This document shows positions 39,689 to 50,744 of a DNA stretch of 64,000 nucleotides, piece by piece. Made by a program: the position numbers and the translations under genes. Within the stretch, counting starts at the first letter, position 1. Every line of letters begins with the position of its first letter. The stretch comes from Pseudoxanthomonas suwonensis (lineage in GTDB: Bacteria; Pseudomonadota; Gammaproteobacteria; Xanthomonadales; Xanthomonadaceae), in NCBI RefSeq assembly GCF_010093235.1, contig NZ_PDWP01000012.1:42166-106165 (forward strand). The letters are read 5' to 3'. The notes under the pieces were generated by a model that saw only the letters and a program-made list of their open reading frames with translations, did no database searches and had not been told where the DNA came from.

Positions 39689-40117
39689 ATGCCAAGCATC
39701 ACGCGCAGTGCCCTGGTCGACCATACGGCGACCCGCATGTTCGACCTGGTCAACGACGTCGCCGCGTATCCGCGGCGTTTCTCGTGGTGCGAGCAGGCGC
39801 AGGTCCTGGAGCAGGGCGAGGACCGCATGGTCGCCCGCCTGGACCTGGGCCTGGGCTCGCTTCGCACCTGGTTCACCACCGAGAACCGGCTGGAGCGGCC
39901 AGGCCGGATCGACATGCAGCTGCGCGACGGGCCGTTCCGCAAGCTGCACGGGGTCTGGACCTTCCATGCCCTGGACGAGGCCTCCTGCAAGGTGACCCTG
40001 ACCCTGGAGTTCGAGCCGGCCTCGCGCCTGCTGGGACCGGTGTTCGCAATCGGCTTCCAGGGACTGGCCGACCGCATGGTCGACGATTTCGTGCGCGTGG
40101 CCGACCGCGAGGCCTGA
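39689..40117 (+). CDS. ratA: RatA/COQ10-family protein (START-like fold)
   Basis: A 142-residue protein: [42 protein letters not shown] is the conserved N-terminus of the Coq10/RatA group, and [34 protein letters not shown] the C-terminal helix. In E. coli RatA was reported to block 70S ribosome assembly. Homologues also act as ubiquinone-binding Coq10 proteins, so the physiological role is unsettled. It is followed two bases later by rnfH, the usual ratA-ratB pair. Confidence 0.92.
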   Translation: MPSITRSALVDHTATRMFDLVNDVAAYPRRFSWCEQAQVLEQGEDRMVARLDLGLGSLRTWFTTENRLERPGRIDMQLRDGPFRKLHGVWTFHALDEASCKVTLTLEFEPASRLLGPVFAIGFQGLADRMVDDFVRVADREA

Positions 40118-40119
40118 GG

Positions 40120-40386
40120 ATGCGGGTGGAGGTCGTCATCGCCTGGCCGCACCGCTTCGAGCGGCGCGAGCTGGAACTGGAGGCGGGGGCGACCGTGGCC
40201 GACGCAGTGCGCGCTGCGGCCCTGGGCCACGCAGGGGAGGTGGCCGGCCATGCGGGGTTCGGCGTGGCGGTGCAGCCGGAGAGCCGGCTGCGGGACGGCG
40301 ACCGGGTGGAGCTGCTCAGGCCGCTGCAGGTCGATCCGAAGGAAGCGCGCCGGCGCCGCGCGGGCGCCCAGCGCACCGGCCGCTGA
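40120..40386 (+). CDS. RnfH/RatB-family ubiquitin-fold protein
   Basis: An 88-residue beta-grasp protein: MRVEVVIAWPHRFERRELELEAGATVADAVRAA, then FGVAVQPESRLRDGDRVELLRPLQVDPKEARRRRA, the RnfH family signature. The function is unknown; despite the name it need not act with the Rnf complex. The start is two bases after the ratA stop, so the genes are coupled. It converges on bamE with only three bases between stops. Confidence 0.88.
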   Translation: MRVEVVIAWPHRFERRELELEAGATVADAVRAAALGHAGEVAGHAGFGVAVQPESRLRDGDRVELLRPLQVDPKEARRRRAGAQRTGR

Positions 40387-40389
40387 GCC

Positions 40390-40791
40390 TCAGCGGCTGC
40401 GCTTGTCCTTGTTGCGCGGCTGGTTCGGACCGAACTGGCGCATCGACTTGCGGGCCAGCTCCAGGTCCTGCTCCGGGAAGTACTCGCCTTCCCAGCGCAC
40501 GAGGGTGTCGTTCTCGAAGTGCAGGGTCAGGACCTTGATCTCCACGTCCCCCTGGCGGTTGGTGCGCTCGCTGGCCGCGTAGTCCCAGCGCTGGGCGTGG
40601 AACGGATCGGCAAGCGACGGGGTGCCGAGCAGGCCGGCGACCTGCTGCTTGCTCAGGCCCGGACGCAGCTGGTCGACCGCTTCCTTCTCCATCAGGTTGC
40701 CCTGGTAGATCGGCTGCTTGTACAGGATTCCGCAACCGGCGAGTGCCAGCGAGACGGGGGCGATCAGCAGCAGGCGGGACAGGCTTTGCAT
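40390..40791 (-). CDS. bamE: Outer-membrane assembly lipoprotein BamE
   Basis: A 133-residue lipoprotein of the BAM complex. The lipobox LALAGC has Cys20, followed by YKQPIYQGNLMEKEAVDQLRPGLSKQQVAGLLGTPSLADPFHAQRWDY, the SmpA/OmlA domain signature (about 28-75). The charged tail RNKDKRSR is typical of relatives. It is divergent from fur, with 106 bp between starts; the same bamE-fur arrangement is known in Pseudomonas and Xanthomonas (omlA-fur). Confidence 0.95.
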   Translation of the reverse strand: MQSLSRLLLIAPVSLALAGCGILYKQPIYQGNLMEKEAVDQLRPGLSKQQVAGLLGTPSLADPFHAQRWDYAASERTNRQGDVEIKVLTLHFENDTLVRWEGEYFPEQDLELARKSMRQFGPNQPRNKDKRSR

Positions 40792-40897
40792 TGCGTGTAC
40801 GCGGGGGTGGAAAGTGGGCCGATGATACACTCCCGGCACGCCGAACGGCCCCCTGTCGGCCCGCCGGCGGTAAACCGGTAGTGAATGGAGCTAGGGC

Positions 40898-41305
40898 ATG
40901 GAATCCAATGAACTTCGCCGCGTCGGCCTGAAAGTGACCCATCCGCGCGTGCGCATCCTCGAGCTATTGGAGGAGAAACAGCCCCAGCACCACCTGACCG
41001 CCGAGGACATCTACCGCCGCCTGCTGGACCAGGGCGACGAGATCGGGCTGGCCACCGTGTACCGCGTGCTGACCCAGTTCGAGGCCGCTGGCCTGGTGAT
41101 CAAGCACAACTTCGAGGGCGGGCAGGCTATCTACGAGCTGGACCGCGGCGACCACCACGACCATATGGTCGACCTGGACACCGGCAAGATCATCGAGTTC
41201 GAGAGCGCGGAGATCGAGCAGCTGCAGCGCGAGATCGCCGCCAGGCACGGCTACGAGCTGGAGGACCACTCGCTCGTGCTGTACGTGCGCAAGCCGCGGC
41301 GCTGA
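40898..41305 (+). CDS. fur: Ferric uptake regulator Fur
   Basis: A 135-residue iron-responsive repressor. The winged helix contains LKVTHPRVRILELLEEK and EIGLATVYRVLTQFEAAGLV (about 11-67). The metal-sensing domain has the histidine cluster DHHDHMVDLDTGKIIEFES. E. coli Fur has a CxxC structural-zinc pair at this point; here both cysteines are absent (Asp92, Thr95), and the protein has no cysteine at all. It likely represses iron uptake genes such as feoAB at 57.4 kb when Fe(II) is plentiful. Confidence 0.96.
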   Translation: MESNELRRVGLKVTHPRVRILELLEEKQPQHHLTAEDIYRRLLDQGDEIGLATVYRVLTQFEAAGLVIKHNFEGGQAIYELDRGDHHDHMVDLDTGKIIEFESAEIEQLQREIAARHGYELEDHSLVLYVRKPRR

Positions 41306-41328
41306 GCCGCGGCGCCCCTGGAAGGAAG

Positions 41329-41357
41329 AACGGCGCCTCGCGGCGCCGTTTCCGTTT
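41329..41357. terminator. Terminator between convergent fur and recN
   Basis: Stem AACGGCGCC / GGCGCCGTT (41329-41337, 41342-41350), a 4-nt loop, followed on the plus strand by TCCGTTT. It probably serves fur and may also end recN. Confidence 0.75.
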
Positions 41358-41374
41358 CCCGTGGCCGCCAGGCT

Positions 41375-43123
41375 TCAGCCGGCGGCTTCGACGCGCTGGC
41401 GCGCGCCTCGCTTCGGGGCGGGCCCGTTCGCCGCGGCCGCGTCGGCGGCCACCGCTTCCTCGAGCAGGCGTCGCGCCGCGGCGAAGGCTTCCGGGCCGAC
41501 CTCGACGCCACCGAGCATGCGCGCGACCTCGCCCAGCCGCCCTTCGCCGTCCAGGCGCTCGACCGAGCTGCGGGTGATGCCTTCCACCGGGGCCTTGCTC
41601 ACGCGGTAGTGGGCATGGCCCTGGGCGGCGACCTGCGGCTGGTGGGTCACGCAGAGCACCTGGCGCGAGCGGCCCAGGGCGCGCAGCTTGCGGCCGACGA
41701 TCTCCGCCACCGCGCCGCCGATGCCCGAATCGACCTCGTCGAACACCATGGTCGGCACCGCATCCGAGCCCAGCGCGGCCACTTCGATCGCCAGGGAGAT
41801 GCGCGACAGTTCGCCGCCGGAGGCGACCTTGCGCAGCGGCCGCGGTGGCTGGCCGGCATTGGCCGCGACCAGGAACTCGACCCGTTCGGCGCCGTTCGGG
41901 TCGGGCCGGCTGCCGGCACCGGCCACCGGCTCCAGTTCGACCAGGAAGCGACCCCCACCCATGCCCAGCTCGTCGATCAGGGCGGTGGTGGCGGAGGCCA
42001 GCGCCTCGCCGGCGGCGCGGCGGGTGGCGGTGAGCGCCGCGGCGGCCTCGGTCCAGCGTTCCGAAGCGCGGGCGATCTCGGCGTCCAGCTGCAGCAGGCG
42101 GTCGCCGGCGCCGCGCAGCGTCTCCAGTTCGGCGGCGATGGCATCGCGGTGCGCGGCCAGTTCCGTGGCCGGCAGGCGGTGCTTGCGCGCCAGGTCGTGG
42201 ATCCGGCCCAGGCGGCGTTCCAGTTCCTCGAAGCGGTCAGGATCCAGGTCCAGGTCGTCGCGGATCCGGCCGAGCAGGGCAAGCGCTTCCTCGAGCTGGA
42301 CGGCGGCACCCTCCAGCAGGGTGTCGACCTCGCCCAGGCGCGGTTCGTCGCCGGTCGCCCGGGCCAGGCCACTACGCGCCTGCTGCAGCAGGCCGGTGAG
42401 GGAAGGGCCTTCGTCGCCGTCGATCCGGGCCAGGGCCTCCTCGCAGGCAGCGATCAGCCCGGCGGCGTTGGCCTGGCGACGGTGGGCCTGGTCCAGGGCC
42501 TCGAGCGCCGCAGGGTCCAGGTCCTCGCGTTCCAGCTCGGCCAGCTGGTGCTCCAGCCAGCCGATGCGGTCGCCGACGTCACCACGCGACTGCAGGGCCT
42601 GGCGCTCATCCAGCAGTGCCTGCCAGGCGGCGGCGGCCTCGCGCACGGTGGCGCGCTCGGCCTCGTTGCGGGCATGGGCGTCCAGCAGCGCCAGCTGGCT
42701 GGCGCGCGAGAGCAGGGACTGGTGTTCGTGCTGGCCGTGGATCTCCACCAGCAGCCCGGCCAGCTCGGCCAGCTGGGCCAGGGTCACCGGGCGGCCATTG
42801 ATCCAGGCGCGGGAGCCGCCCTCGGCGCGGATCCCCCGGCGCAGCTGGCACTGCTCGTCGTCCTCGTCCAGCTCCTGTTCGCGCAGCCACTGGCGGGCGG
42901 CGGCGTTGCCGGCCAGGTCGAAGCCGGCGGCCAGTTCGGCGCGCTCGCTGCCATGGCGGACCACGCCGCTGTCGGCGCGCAGGCCGGACAGGAAGCCCAG
43001 CGCGTCTACCAGCAACGACTTGCCGGCGCCGGTTTCGCCGGAGATCACGGTCATGCCGGGTCCGAACTCCAGTTCCGTGGCGCGGACGACGGCGAAATCC
43101 TTCAGGGCGAGATGGGTGAGCAT
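41375..43123 (-). CDS. recN: DNA repair protein RecN
   Basis: SMC-like ATPase that gathers broken DNA ends for recombination repair. It has 582 residues. Walker A GETGAGKS is at 29-36, the ABC signature is in LRKVASGGELSRISLAIEV, and Walker B is in TMVFDEVDSGIGGAVAEIVG. A coiled-coil central region (about 150-370, rich in Ala, Glu, Leu and Arg) separates the two ATPase halves. The ATG at 43123 gives MLTHLALKDFAVV; a GTG two codons upstream is less likely. It is divergent from hrcA. Confidence 0.96.
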   Translation of the reverse strand: MLTHLALKDFAVVRATELEFGPGMTVISGETGAGKSLLVDALGFLSGLRADSGVVRHGSERAELAAGFDLAGNAAARQWLREQELDEDDEQCQLRRGIRAEGGSRAWINGRPVTLAQLAELAGLLVEIHGQHEHQSLLSRASQLALLDAHARNEAERATVREAAAAWQALLDERQALQSRGDVGDRIGWLEHQLAELEREDLDPAALEALDQAHRRQANAAGLIAACEEALARIDGDEGPSLTGLLQQARSGLARATGDEPRLGEVDTLLEGAAVQLEEALALLGRIRDDLDLDPDRFEELERRLGRIHDLARKHRLPATELAAHRDAIAAELETLRGAGDRLLQLDAEIARASERWTEAAAALTATRRAAGEALASATTALIDELGMGGGRFLVELEPVAGAGSRPDPNGAERVEFLVAANAGQPPRPLRKVASGGELSRISLAIEVAALGSDAVPTMVFDEVDSGIGGAVAEIVGRKLRALGRSRQVLCVTHQPQVAAQGHAHYRVSKAPVEGITRSSVERLDGEGRLGEVARMLGGVEVGPEAFAAARRLLEEAVAADAAAANGPAPKRGARQRVEAAG

Positions 43124-43243
43124 GCGCACATTGTAGGGGTGGCCGATACCGGCGCGATGCTCGCCGCCCGCCGTCGCGCGGGTTGAGACGGCACCGCCCC
43201 GGCTTGCTTGCGGCTGCGCCGGGGCAGGCGCTATCTATTGGAC

Positions 43244-44311
43244 ATGGCAACCCCGTCCCCAGCCCACCAGGTCCAGCTCGACCCGCGCGCCCGCCAGCTG
43301 CTGCGGACCCTGATCGGCCGCTACATCCGCGATGGCGAGCCGGTCGGCTCGCAGACCCTGGCCCGGCATTCGGGACTGGACGTCAGCCCGGCCACGATCC
43401 GCAACATCCTGGCCGAGCTGGAGGAGATCGGCCTGCTGAGCTCGCCGCATACCTCGGCCGGCCGGGTGCCGACCGCCCAGGGCTACCGCGTGTTCGTCGA
43501 CAGCCTGCTGCAGGTCCGTTCGCTGGGCGAGCACGAGCTGGCCCGCCTGCGCACCGAGCTGACCGCCGGCGCCGGGACCCAGGCCCTGCTGGGCAACGCC
43601 TCGGAGCTGCTGTCGGCCATGACCCATTTCGTCGGGGTGGTCAGCGCGCCGCGGCGCAGCCAGTTCGCTTTCCGCCAGATCGACTTCGTGCCGCTGGACG
43701 GACGCCGGATCCTGGCCATCGTGGTGTTCGCCGACGGCGAGGTGCAGAACCGGGTGGTCGAGCCGCAGCGGAGCTTCGGCACGGACGAGCTGGAGCGGGT
43801 CGCCAACTACCTCAATACCCATTTCGCCGGGCGCTCGCTGGCGCACATCCGCGCCACCCTGGTGCACGAGCTGCGCCAGGCCCGGGACGAGATGGAGCAG
43901 CTGCTGGCCCATTCGGTGGAGCTGGCCGAACAGGCGCTGGAGCCCCCGGGCGACGACATGGTGCTGGCGGGACAGACCCGGTTGATGGGGCTGCAGGACC
44001 TGTCGGACCTGGAGCGCCTGCGCGAGCTGTTCGAGGCCTTCGCCCGCAAGCGGGAGATCCTGCAGCTGCTGGAGCGGACCCAGCGCGCGCCGGGCGTACG
44101 CATCTTCATCGGCGAGGAGACCGGCCTGGCCCCGCTGGACGGGGTCTCGCTGGTCACCGCCCCCTACGGCCGCGGCGGCCAGGTGCTGGGCGTGCTGGGG
44201 GTGATCGGACCCACGCGCATGGCCTACGACCGGGTCATCCCGGTGGTCCAGGCGGCCGCCGACGTGCTCGGCGCGGCGCTGCAGGGCTCCGGCAGCACGT
44301 CGCAGCCTTGA
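43244..44311 (+). CDS. hrcA: Heat-inducible transcription repressor HrcA
   Basis: A 355-residue repressor. The N-terminal winged helix [47 protein letters not shown] is at about 19-66, followed by [21 protein letters not shown], the HrcA signature. C-terminal GAF-like domains end in [21 protein letters not shown]. HrcA normally binds CIRCE elements (TTAGCACTC-N9-GAGTGCTAA). I see none in this window, so its operator is probably elsewhere, likely at groESL. It is first gene of the hrcA-grpE-dnaK-dnaJ cluster. Confidence 0.96.
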   Translation: MATPSPAHQVQLDPRARQLLRTLIGRYIRDGEPVGSQTLARHSGLDVSPATIRNILAELEEIGLLSSPHTSAGRVPTAQGYRVFVDSLLQVRSLGEHELARLRTELTAGAGTQALLGNASELLSAMTHFVGVVSAPRRSQFAFRQIDFVPLDGRRILAIVVFADGEVQNRVVEPQRSFGTDELERVANYLNTHFAGRSLAHIRATLVHELRQARDEMEQLLAHSVELAEQALEPPGDDMVLAGQTRLMGLQDLSDLERLRELFEAFARKREILQLLERTQRAPGVRIFIGEETGLAPLDGVSLVTAPYGRGGQVLGVLGVIGPTRMAYDRVIPVVQAAADVLGAALQGSGSTSQP

Positions 44312-44381
44312 ATCGACCCGGGCCGGCCCCCATTGGGGCGTGGATGGGCGGCCGGGAGCGCCGCCACGGAGCCGATTTGCA

Positions 44382-44900
44382 ATGACCGAGAACGACATCC
44401 AGTCCACCCAGCCGCAGGACGCCGAGGCCGGCATCGAGGCCCAGCTGCGCGGGGAGATCGAAGCCCTGCGCAGCGAGATCGAGCAGCTGCGCATGGATTC
44501 CCTGCGCGAACGGGCCGACCTGGAGAACCAGCGCCGGCGCGTGGCCCGGGACATCGAGCAGGCGCGCCGCTTCGCCAACGAGAAGCTGCTGGGCGAGCTG
44601 CTGCCGGTGCTGGACAGCCTGGATGCCGGCCTGGCCGCGGCCGGGACGGGGGAGGGCAACCCCCTGCGCGAGGGCCTGGAGCTGACCAAGCGCCAGCTGC
44701 TGAAGGTCGCCACCGACAACGGCCTGGTCGTGGTCGATCCGGCCGGCCAGCCGTTCAACCCCGAACACCACCAGGCCATCAGCCAGGCCGATCCGGGCGA
44801 TGCCGCCCCGGGCACGGTGGTGCAGGTCTTCCAGAAGGGCTACCTCCTCAACGAGCGCCTGCTGCGGCCGGCGCTGGTGGTGGTGGCCCGCCACGACTGA
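44382..44900 (+). CDS. grpE: Nucleotide exchange factor GrpE
   Basis: A 172-residue co-chaperone that releases ADP from DnaK. An N-terminal long coiled coil (about 20-65: [41 protein letters not shown]) is followed by a helical bundle and the beta domain with [12 protein letters not shown] and [26 protein letters not shown]. It is 70 bp downstream of hrcA and ends 105 bp before dnaK. Confidence 0.96.
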   Translation: MTENDIQSTQPQDAEAGIEAQLRGEIEALRSEIEQLRMDSLRERADLENQRRRVARDIEQARRFANEKLLGELLPVLDSLDAGLAAAGTGEGNPLREGLELTKRQLLKVATDNGLVVVDPAGQPFNPEHHQAISQADPGDAAPGTVVQVFQKGYLLNERLLRPALVVVARHD

Positions 44901-44921
44901 ACGATCGGCTGAATGCGCCTA

Positions 44922-44949
44922 CTTGAATGGCGTCGGCCCACCCCTATCT
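44922..44949 (+). promoter_or_regulatory. Sigma-32-like heat-shock promoter before dnaK
   Basis: CTTGAAT at 44922-44928, 12 bp, then CCCCTATCT at 44941-44949, close to the sigma-32 consensus CTTGAAA...CCCCATNT. It lies in the 105-bp grpE-dnaK gap, so dnaK can be induced separately from hrcA-grpE. Confidence 0.7.
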
Positions 44950-45005
44950 AGCGATCAATGGCCACGGCAGCACCGGCCACCCATATTCGAGGGAGCACCC
45001 AAGCA

Positions 45006-46925
<1,920 letters not shown>

Positions 46926-46937
<12 letters not shown>

Positions 46938-47043
46938 TTCGGGATTCGTGATTGGAAGAGCGGGCTTCATCCCGCTCTTCCTCTCTTTGCGGCTCCCGCC
47001 CCCGTTCCTTCCCGATTCCCCAATCCCGAATCTCCAATCCCGG
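46926..47043. repeat. Inverted GGGATTCG-type repeats flanking a hairpin between dnaK and dnaJ
   Basis: The left block 46926-46955 contains three GGGATTCG/GTGATT words; the right block 47014-47043 is its near-exact inverse (about 23 of 28 positions match). They enclose the terminator at 46955-46987. Such GGGATTCGGGATT words are common intergenic repeats in Xanthomonadaceae genomes. The whole forms a long imperfect hairpin and fills the space between two chaperone genes. Confidence 0.75.
46955..46987 (+). terminator. Terminator-like hairpin after dnaK
   Basis: Perfect 10-bp stem GAAGAGCGGG / CCCGCTCTTC (46955-46964, 46971-46980) with a 6-nt loop and a CTCTCTTT tail. It may act as an attenuator that lowers dnaJ relative to dnaK. 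Confidence 0.75.
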
Positions 47044-47050
47044 CCTTTCA

Positions 47051-48169
47051 ATGAAACGCGACTACTACGAAGTCCTCGGCGTGTCCCGCACCGCCAGCGA
47101 CGAAGAGCTGAAGAAGGCCTATCGCCGCTGCGCGATGAAGTACCACCCGGACCGCAATCCGGGCGATGCCGCCGCGGAGGCCGCGTTCAAGGAGTGCAAG
47201 GAGGCCTACGAGGTCCTGTCCGATGCCGGCAAGCGCCGCGCCTACGACGCCCATGGCCATGCCGCGTTCGAGCACGGCATGGGCGGCGGTGGCGGCCCGG
47301 CGCCGGACATGAACGACATCTTCGGCGACATCTTCGGGACCATCTTCGGCGGCGGTGGTGGACGCGGCGCACGGCGCGGCGCGGACATCGGCTACGTCAT
47401 GGAGCTGGACCTGGAGGAGGCGGTCGCCGGCGTCGAGAAGCGCATCGAGATCCCGACCCTGTCCGAGTGCGAGGCCTGCAAGGGCAGCGGCTCGGAGGAC
47501 GGCCAGGTCGAGACCTGCGGCACCTGCCGCGGGCATGGCCAGGTCCGCTTCCAGCGCGGCATCTTCGCCATGCAGCAGGCCTGCCCGGACTGCGGCGGGC
47601 GTGGCCAGGTGGTGCGCAACCCCTGCCGCAAGTGCCACGGCGCCGGCCGCATCGAGGACGAGAAGGTCCTTTCGGTCAAGATTCCCGCAGGCGTGGACAG
47701 CGGTGACCGCATCCGCCTGACCGGCGAGGGCGAGGCCGGTCCGCCGGGCACCCCGCCAGGCGACCTCTACGTGGAAGTGCGCGTGCGCGAGCATGCGATC
47801 TTCACCCGCGACGGCGACGACCTGCACTGCGAGGTGCCGATCCGCATTTCGCAGGCCGCCCTCGGCGACGTGGTCAACGTGCCGACGCTCGGTGGCGAGG
47901 CCGAGATCCGGATCCCGGCCGAGACCCAGACCGGCAAGACCTTCCGCCTGCGCGGCAAGGGCGTGCGCTCGGTGCGCAGCCGCGCGCCGGGCGACCTGTA
48001 CTGCCGCGTGGTGGTCGAGACCCCGGTCAACCTCACCGCCGAGCAGCGCGAACTGCTGGAGAAGTTCGAGGCCACTTTCCGTGGCGAGGAAGGACGCCGG
48101 CATTCGCCGCGTTCGGCCACCTTCCTGGACGGCGTCAAGTCGTTCTGGGGACGGATGACCTCATCCTGA
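47051..48169 (+). CDS. dnaJ: Chaperone protein DnaJ (Hsp40)
   Basis: A 372-residue class A J-protein: J domain [39 protein letters not shown] with HPD at 33-35; Gly-rich segment with [27 protein letters not shown]; four zinc repeats [32 protein letters not shown] (about 139-202); and C-terminal substrate domains. It stimulates DnaK ATPase and delivers substrates. It is last gene of the cluster, 113 bp after dnaK. Confidence 0.98.
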   Translation: MKRDYYEVLGVSRTASDEELKKAYRRCAMKYHPDRNPGDAAAEAAFKECKEAYEVLSDAGKRRAYDAHGHAAFEHGMGGGGGPAPDMNDIFGDIFGTIFGGGGGRGARRGADIGYVMELDLEEAVAGVEKRIEIPTLSECEACKGSGSEDGQVETCGTCRGHGQVRFQRGIFAMQQACPDCGGRGQVVRNPCRKCHGAGRIEDEKVLSVKIPAGVDSGDRIRLTGEGEAGPPGTPPGDLYVEVRVREHAIFTRDGDDLHCEVPIRISQAALGDVVNVPTLGGEAEIRIPAETQTGKTFRLRGKGVRSVRSRAPGDLYCRVVVETPVNLTAEQRELLEKFEATFRGEEGRRHSPRSATFLDGVKSFWGRMTSS

Positions 48170-48360
48170 GCCGCGGCGCCATACGGCGCTCCGGTTTCAC
48201 GCGCATCAATATCCCATGGGCCCGCCTCGCGGGCCCATGTCTGTCGTGTCCGGCGGAAAACCTGCCGGAATCAGCATATTTCCGTTGCTGCTGAAACGCT
48301 GCGCACGGATGGGCCAACGCACGCGCTAGCATGCGCCGCACATCCACCAATGCAGCCGGC

Positions 48361-49278
48361 ATGAGCGAACTGGAAAGCCACCTCGTCCACGAGCGTCGCA
48401 ACCGCCCGCAGGGCCCCTCGCCGGTGGACCTGGTGTCCGTGCAGTCCCAGCTGGCCTACGGCTATGCCGGCAACAGCGCCGCGGTGCCGGTGTTGCGCAT
48501 GCTGGGCGTGCGCGTGGCCGAAGTGCCCACCACGCTGTTCAGCAACACCCCCTTCTACGACACCCTGCGCGGCCGCGTCCTGCCGGCCGACTGGCTGGCC
48601 GACCTGCTGCTGGGCCTGGACGAGCGCGGGGTGACCGCGCGCGCGCCGATGGCGACCTCCGGCTACTTCGGCAGCGTCGCCAATGGCGAGGCCTTCGCCG
48701 ACTGGCTCGAGCGCAACCATGCCGCCGGCACGGCGCCGCGCTACCTGCTGGACCCGGTGATCGGCGACACCCATACCGGCGCCTACGTGGAGCCGGGCCT
48801 GGAGGAGGTGTTCGTGCGCCGCCTGCTGCCGTTGGCATGGATGGTCACGCCCAATGCCTTCGAGCTCGAACGGCTGGCCGGCAGGCCGGCCCTGCTCGAG
48901 CCCGACGCGCTGCAGGCTGCCCGCTCGCTGCTGCAGCGCGGCCCCGAGTGGGTGCTCGCGCACAGCGTGGGGGGCGAGGACGACGACGAGGCCGCCGACC
49001 GGGTCCCCCGGCTGGTCGGCCGCGACCGCGCCGGGCGCCTCCGCTCGCCGCGCCTGTTCGTGGACGTGGCCGGGACCGGCGACGTGCTTACCGCGCTGAT
49101 GGCCACCTTCCTGCTGCGTGGGGAGCCGCCACACCGTGCGGCCGAGCGCGCGGTGGCCGGCGTGCATGCGACCCTGGAGTCGACCCTCGCCAATGGCTGG
49201 GAGGAGCTCGACGTGCAGGCGGCCCCGGCGGCGGCCCTGGCTGCGGCCCCGGCCCGTTTCCCGGCGGTGGAACTTTGA
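48361..49278 (+). CDS. pdxY: Pyridoxal kinase
   Basis: Phosphorylates pyridoxal to PLP in the vitamin B6 salvage route. It has 305 residues: VSVQSQLAYGYAGNSAAVPVLRMLGV is the N-terminal substrate-binding segment, LDPVIGDTHTGAYVEPGLEEVF the central one, VTPNAFELERLAG follows, and DVAGTGDVLTALMATFLLRGE has the catalytic Asp of the GTGD motif. The ATG at 48361 is taken (an ATG ten codons upstream is possible). Its stop is five bases before the next gene. Confidence 0.9.
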   Translation: MSELESHLVHERRNRPQGPSPVDLVSVQSQLAYGYAGNSAAVPVLRMLGVRVAEVPTTLFSNTPFYDTLRGRVLPADWLADLLLGLDERGVTARAPMATSGYFGSVANGEAFADWLERNHAAGTAPRYLLDPVIGDTHTGAYVEPGLEEVFVRRLLPLAWMVTPNAFELERLAGRPALLEPDALQAARSLLQRGPEWVLAHSVGGEDDDEAADRVPRLVGRDRAGRLRSPRLFVDVAGTGDVLTALMATFLLRGEPPHRAAERAVAGVHATLESTLANGWEELDVQAAPAAALAAAPARFPAVEL

Positions 49279-49283
49279 GCGGG

Positions 49284-50450
49284 ATGGCGGTGCCGACCCA
49301 TCCGGTCGTGGGCGTGGTGGGCAGTGCAGGGGCCTATGGCCGCTGGCTGCGCCGCTTCTTCGAGGACCGCATGGGACTGCGGGTGCTGGGACATGATCCG
49401 GCCGATCCGGCCAGCGAGCCTTCCGGGCGCCTGCTAGCCGAAGCCGACGTGCTGGTGTTCTCGGTGCCCATCCAGAGCGCGGCCCGCCTGATCGGCGAGT
49501 ACGTCGAGCGCTCGGCCGGGCGCGAGCGGGGCCGGCTGTGGCTGGACATCACCTCGATCAAGCAGGCGCCGGTGGCGGCCATGCTCGCCTCGCGCGCCGA
49601 GGTGGTGGGCCTGCACCCGATGACCGCGCCGCTGAAGACCCCGACCCTGCGCGGTCGCGTGGTGGTGGTCTGCGAGGAAAGGCTGGATGCCTGGCGCGGC
49701 TGGGTCGACGGTCTGCTGCAGGCGCTGGAGGGCGAGTACGTCCGTACCACGCCCGCGCACCACGACCGGGTCATGGCCCTGGTGCAGGCGATGGTGCACG
49801 CGGCCCACCTCGGCCAGGCCGGCGTGCTGCGCAGCTTCGCCGGCGAGCTGGGCGGTCCTGCGGAGCTGATGCCGTACCGTTCGGTCGGCTTCGAGATGGA
49901 TGCGGCAGTCACTGCGCGCATCCTCGCGCTCAACCCGCAGGTGTACGAGGACATCCAGTTCGGCAACCCGCACGCCGTGGAGGTGCTGTCGCGGCTGTCG
50001 GACGAGATCTCGCGGCTGCAGGCGCTGGTCGCGCGCGGCGACGAGCAGGCCCGCGCGGAGTTCCGCGAGCACTACCTGGCCGGCAACCGCGCCGCCTGGG
50101 GCGAGGCCGCGCTGGAAGAGGGCAGCTACACCTTCGAACGGATCGGCTACCTGCTGGCCGACCTCACCGAGACCCGGCGCCTGAGCGTGCACCTGCCGGA
50201 GGACCGGCCAGGCTCGCTGCGTGCGCTGCTGCACGTGTTCGAGGAGCACGGCATCAACCTGACCTCGATCCACTCCTCGCGCACCCCGGCCGGCGAGGTC
50301 CACTTCCGCATCGGCTTCGATGCCGGTGCCGACGTCGACCGGCTGCGCTCGGCGGCCGACGCGATCGACCACGGCGGCCTGGGCCGGGTGCTGGACCGGC
50401 CCTGGGGGCTCAGTCCGCGGTCAGGACCAGGCTGCCGTCCTCGTTGCTGA
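49284..50450 (+). CDS. tyrA: Prephenate dehydrogenase with C-terminal ACT domain
   Basis: Converts prephenate to 4-hydroxyphenylpyruvate in tyrosine synthesis. It has 388 residues: NAD-binding VGVVGSAGAYGRWLRRFFEDRMG (9-31), WLDITSIKQAPVAAML and GLHPMTAPL of the dehydrogenase, then a helical domain with MVHAAHLGQAGVLRSFAGELGG. The ACT domain SVHLPEDRPGSLRALLHVFEEHGINLTSIHSSRTPAGEVHF at about 298-340 probably gives feedback control. The start is ATG 49284 or TTG 49275, the latter overlapping the pdxY stop. Its 3' end overlaps the convergent small gene at 50410 by 41 bp. Confidence 0.92.
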   Translation: MAVPTHPVVGVVGSAGAYGRWLRRFFEDRMGLRVLGHDPADPASEPSGRLLAEADVLVFSVPIQSAARLIGEYVERSAGRERGRLWLDITSIKQAPVAAMLASRAEVVGLHPMTAPLKTPTLRGRVVVVCEERLDAWRGWVDGLLQALEGEYVRTTPAHHDRVMALVQAMVHAAHLGQAGVLRSFAGELGGPAELMPYRSVGFEMDAAVTARILALNPQVYEDIQFGNPHAVEVLSRLSDEISRLQALVARGDEQARAEFREHYLAGNRAAWGEAALEEGSYTFERIGYLLADLTETRRLSVHLPEDRPGSLRALLHVFEEHGINLTSIHSSRTPAGEVHFRIGFDAGADVDRLRSAADAIDHGGLGRVLDRPWGLSPRSGPGCRPRC

Positions 50451-50601
50451 ACTGCTTGTCCCTGCGGACCAGGCGCTGGCCGTCGGGCAGCTCGTAGCGC
50501 AGCGTCGGCCGGCCATCCGGGCCGGGCTTCTCGTCGTGGAACTCGATGATCACGTAGGAATTGCCATCGTTGCCGGTGGCGGGGAACTGGCGGAACGACA
50601 T
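50410..50601 (-). CDS. Small conserved-looking protein of unknown function
   Basis: A 63-residue protein: MSFRQFPATGNDGNSYVIIEFHDEKPGPDGRPTLRYELPDGQRLVRRDKQFSNEDGSLVLTAD. It is shown here in words: a strand-rich fold with YVIIEFHDE and TLRYELPDGQRLVRRD. Codon use and a full amphipathic pattern suggest a real gene. There is no known domain. Its last 14 codons overlap the end of tyrA on the other strand. GGAGGCAGG lies just before the ATG at 50601. Confidence 0.75.
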   Translation of the reverse strand: MSFRQFPATGNDGNSYVIIEFHDEKPGPDGRPTLRYELPDGQRLVRRDKQFSNEDGSLVLTAD

Positions 50602-50744
50602 GCCTGCCTCCTGTGTGCTCGCATCGGGGCGCATACCCCTCCGGGTCCAAGCATGCGACCGTCCGTCGTGAAGAACCGGTGGCGGCAGTGCCGCGCTGCG
50701 GCGCATCATTGGGCCGGCCCATGCATCCCGGTAGACTAGGCTCC

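Noticed and set aside
43124..43243. CIRCE element before hrcA
   Set aside because: No pair resembling TTAGCACTC and GAGTGCTAA was found there.
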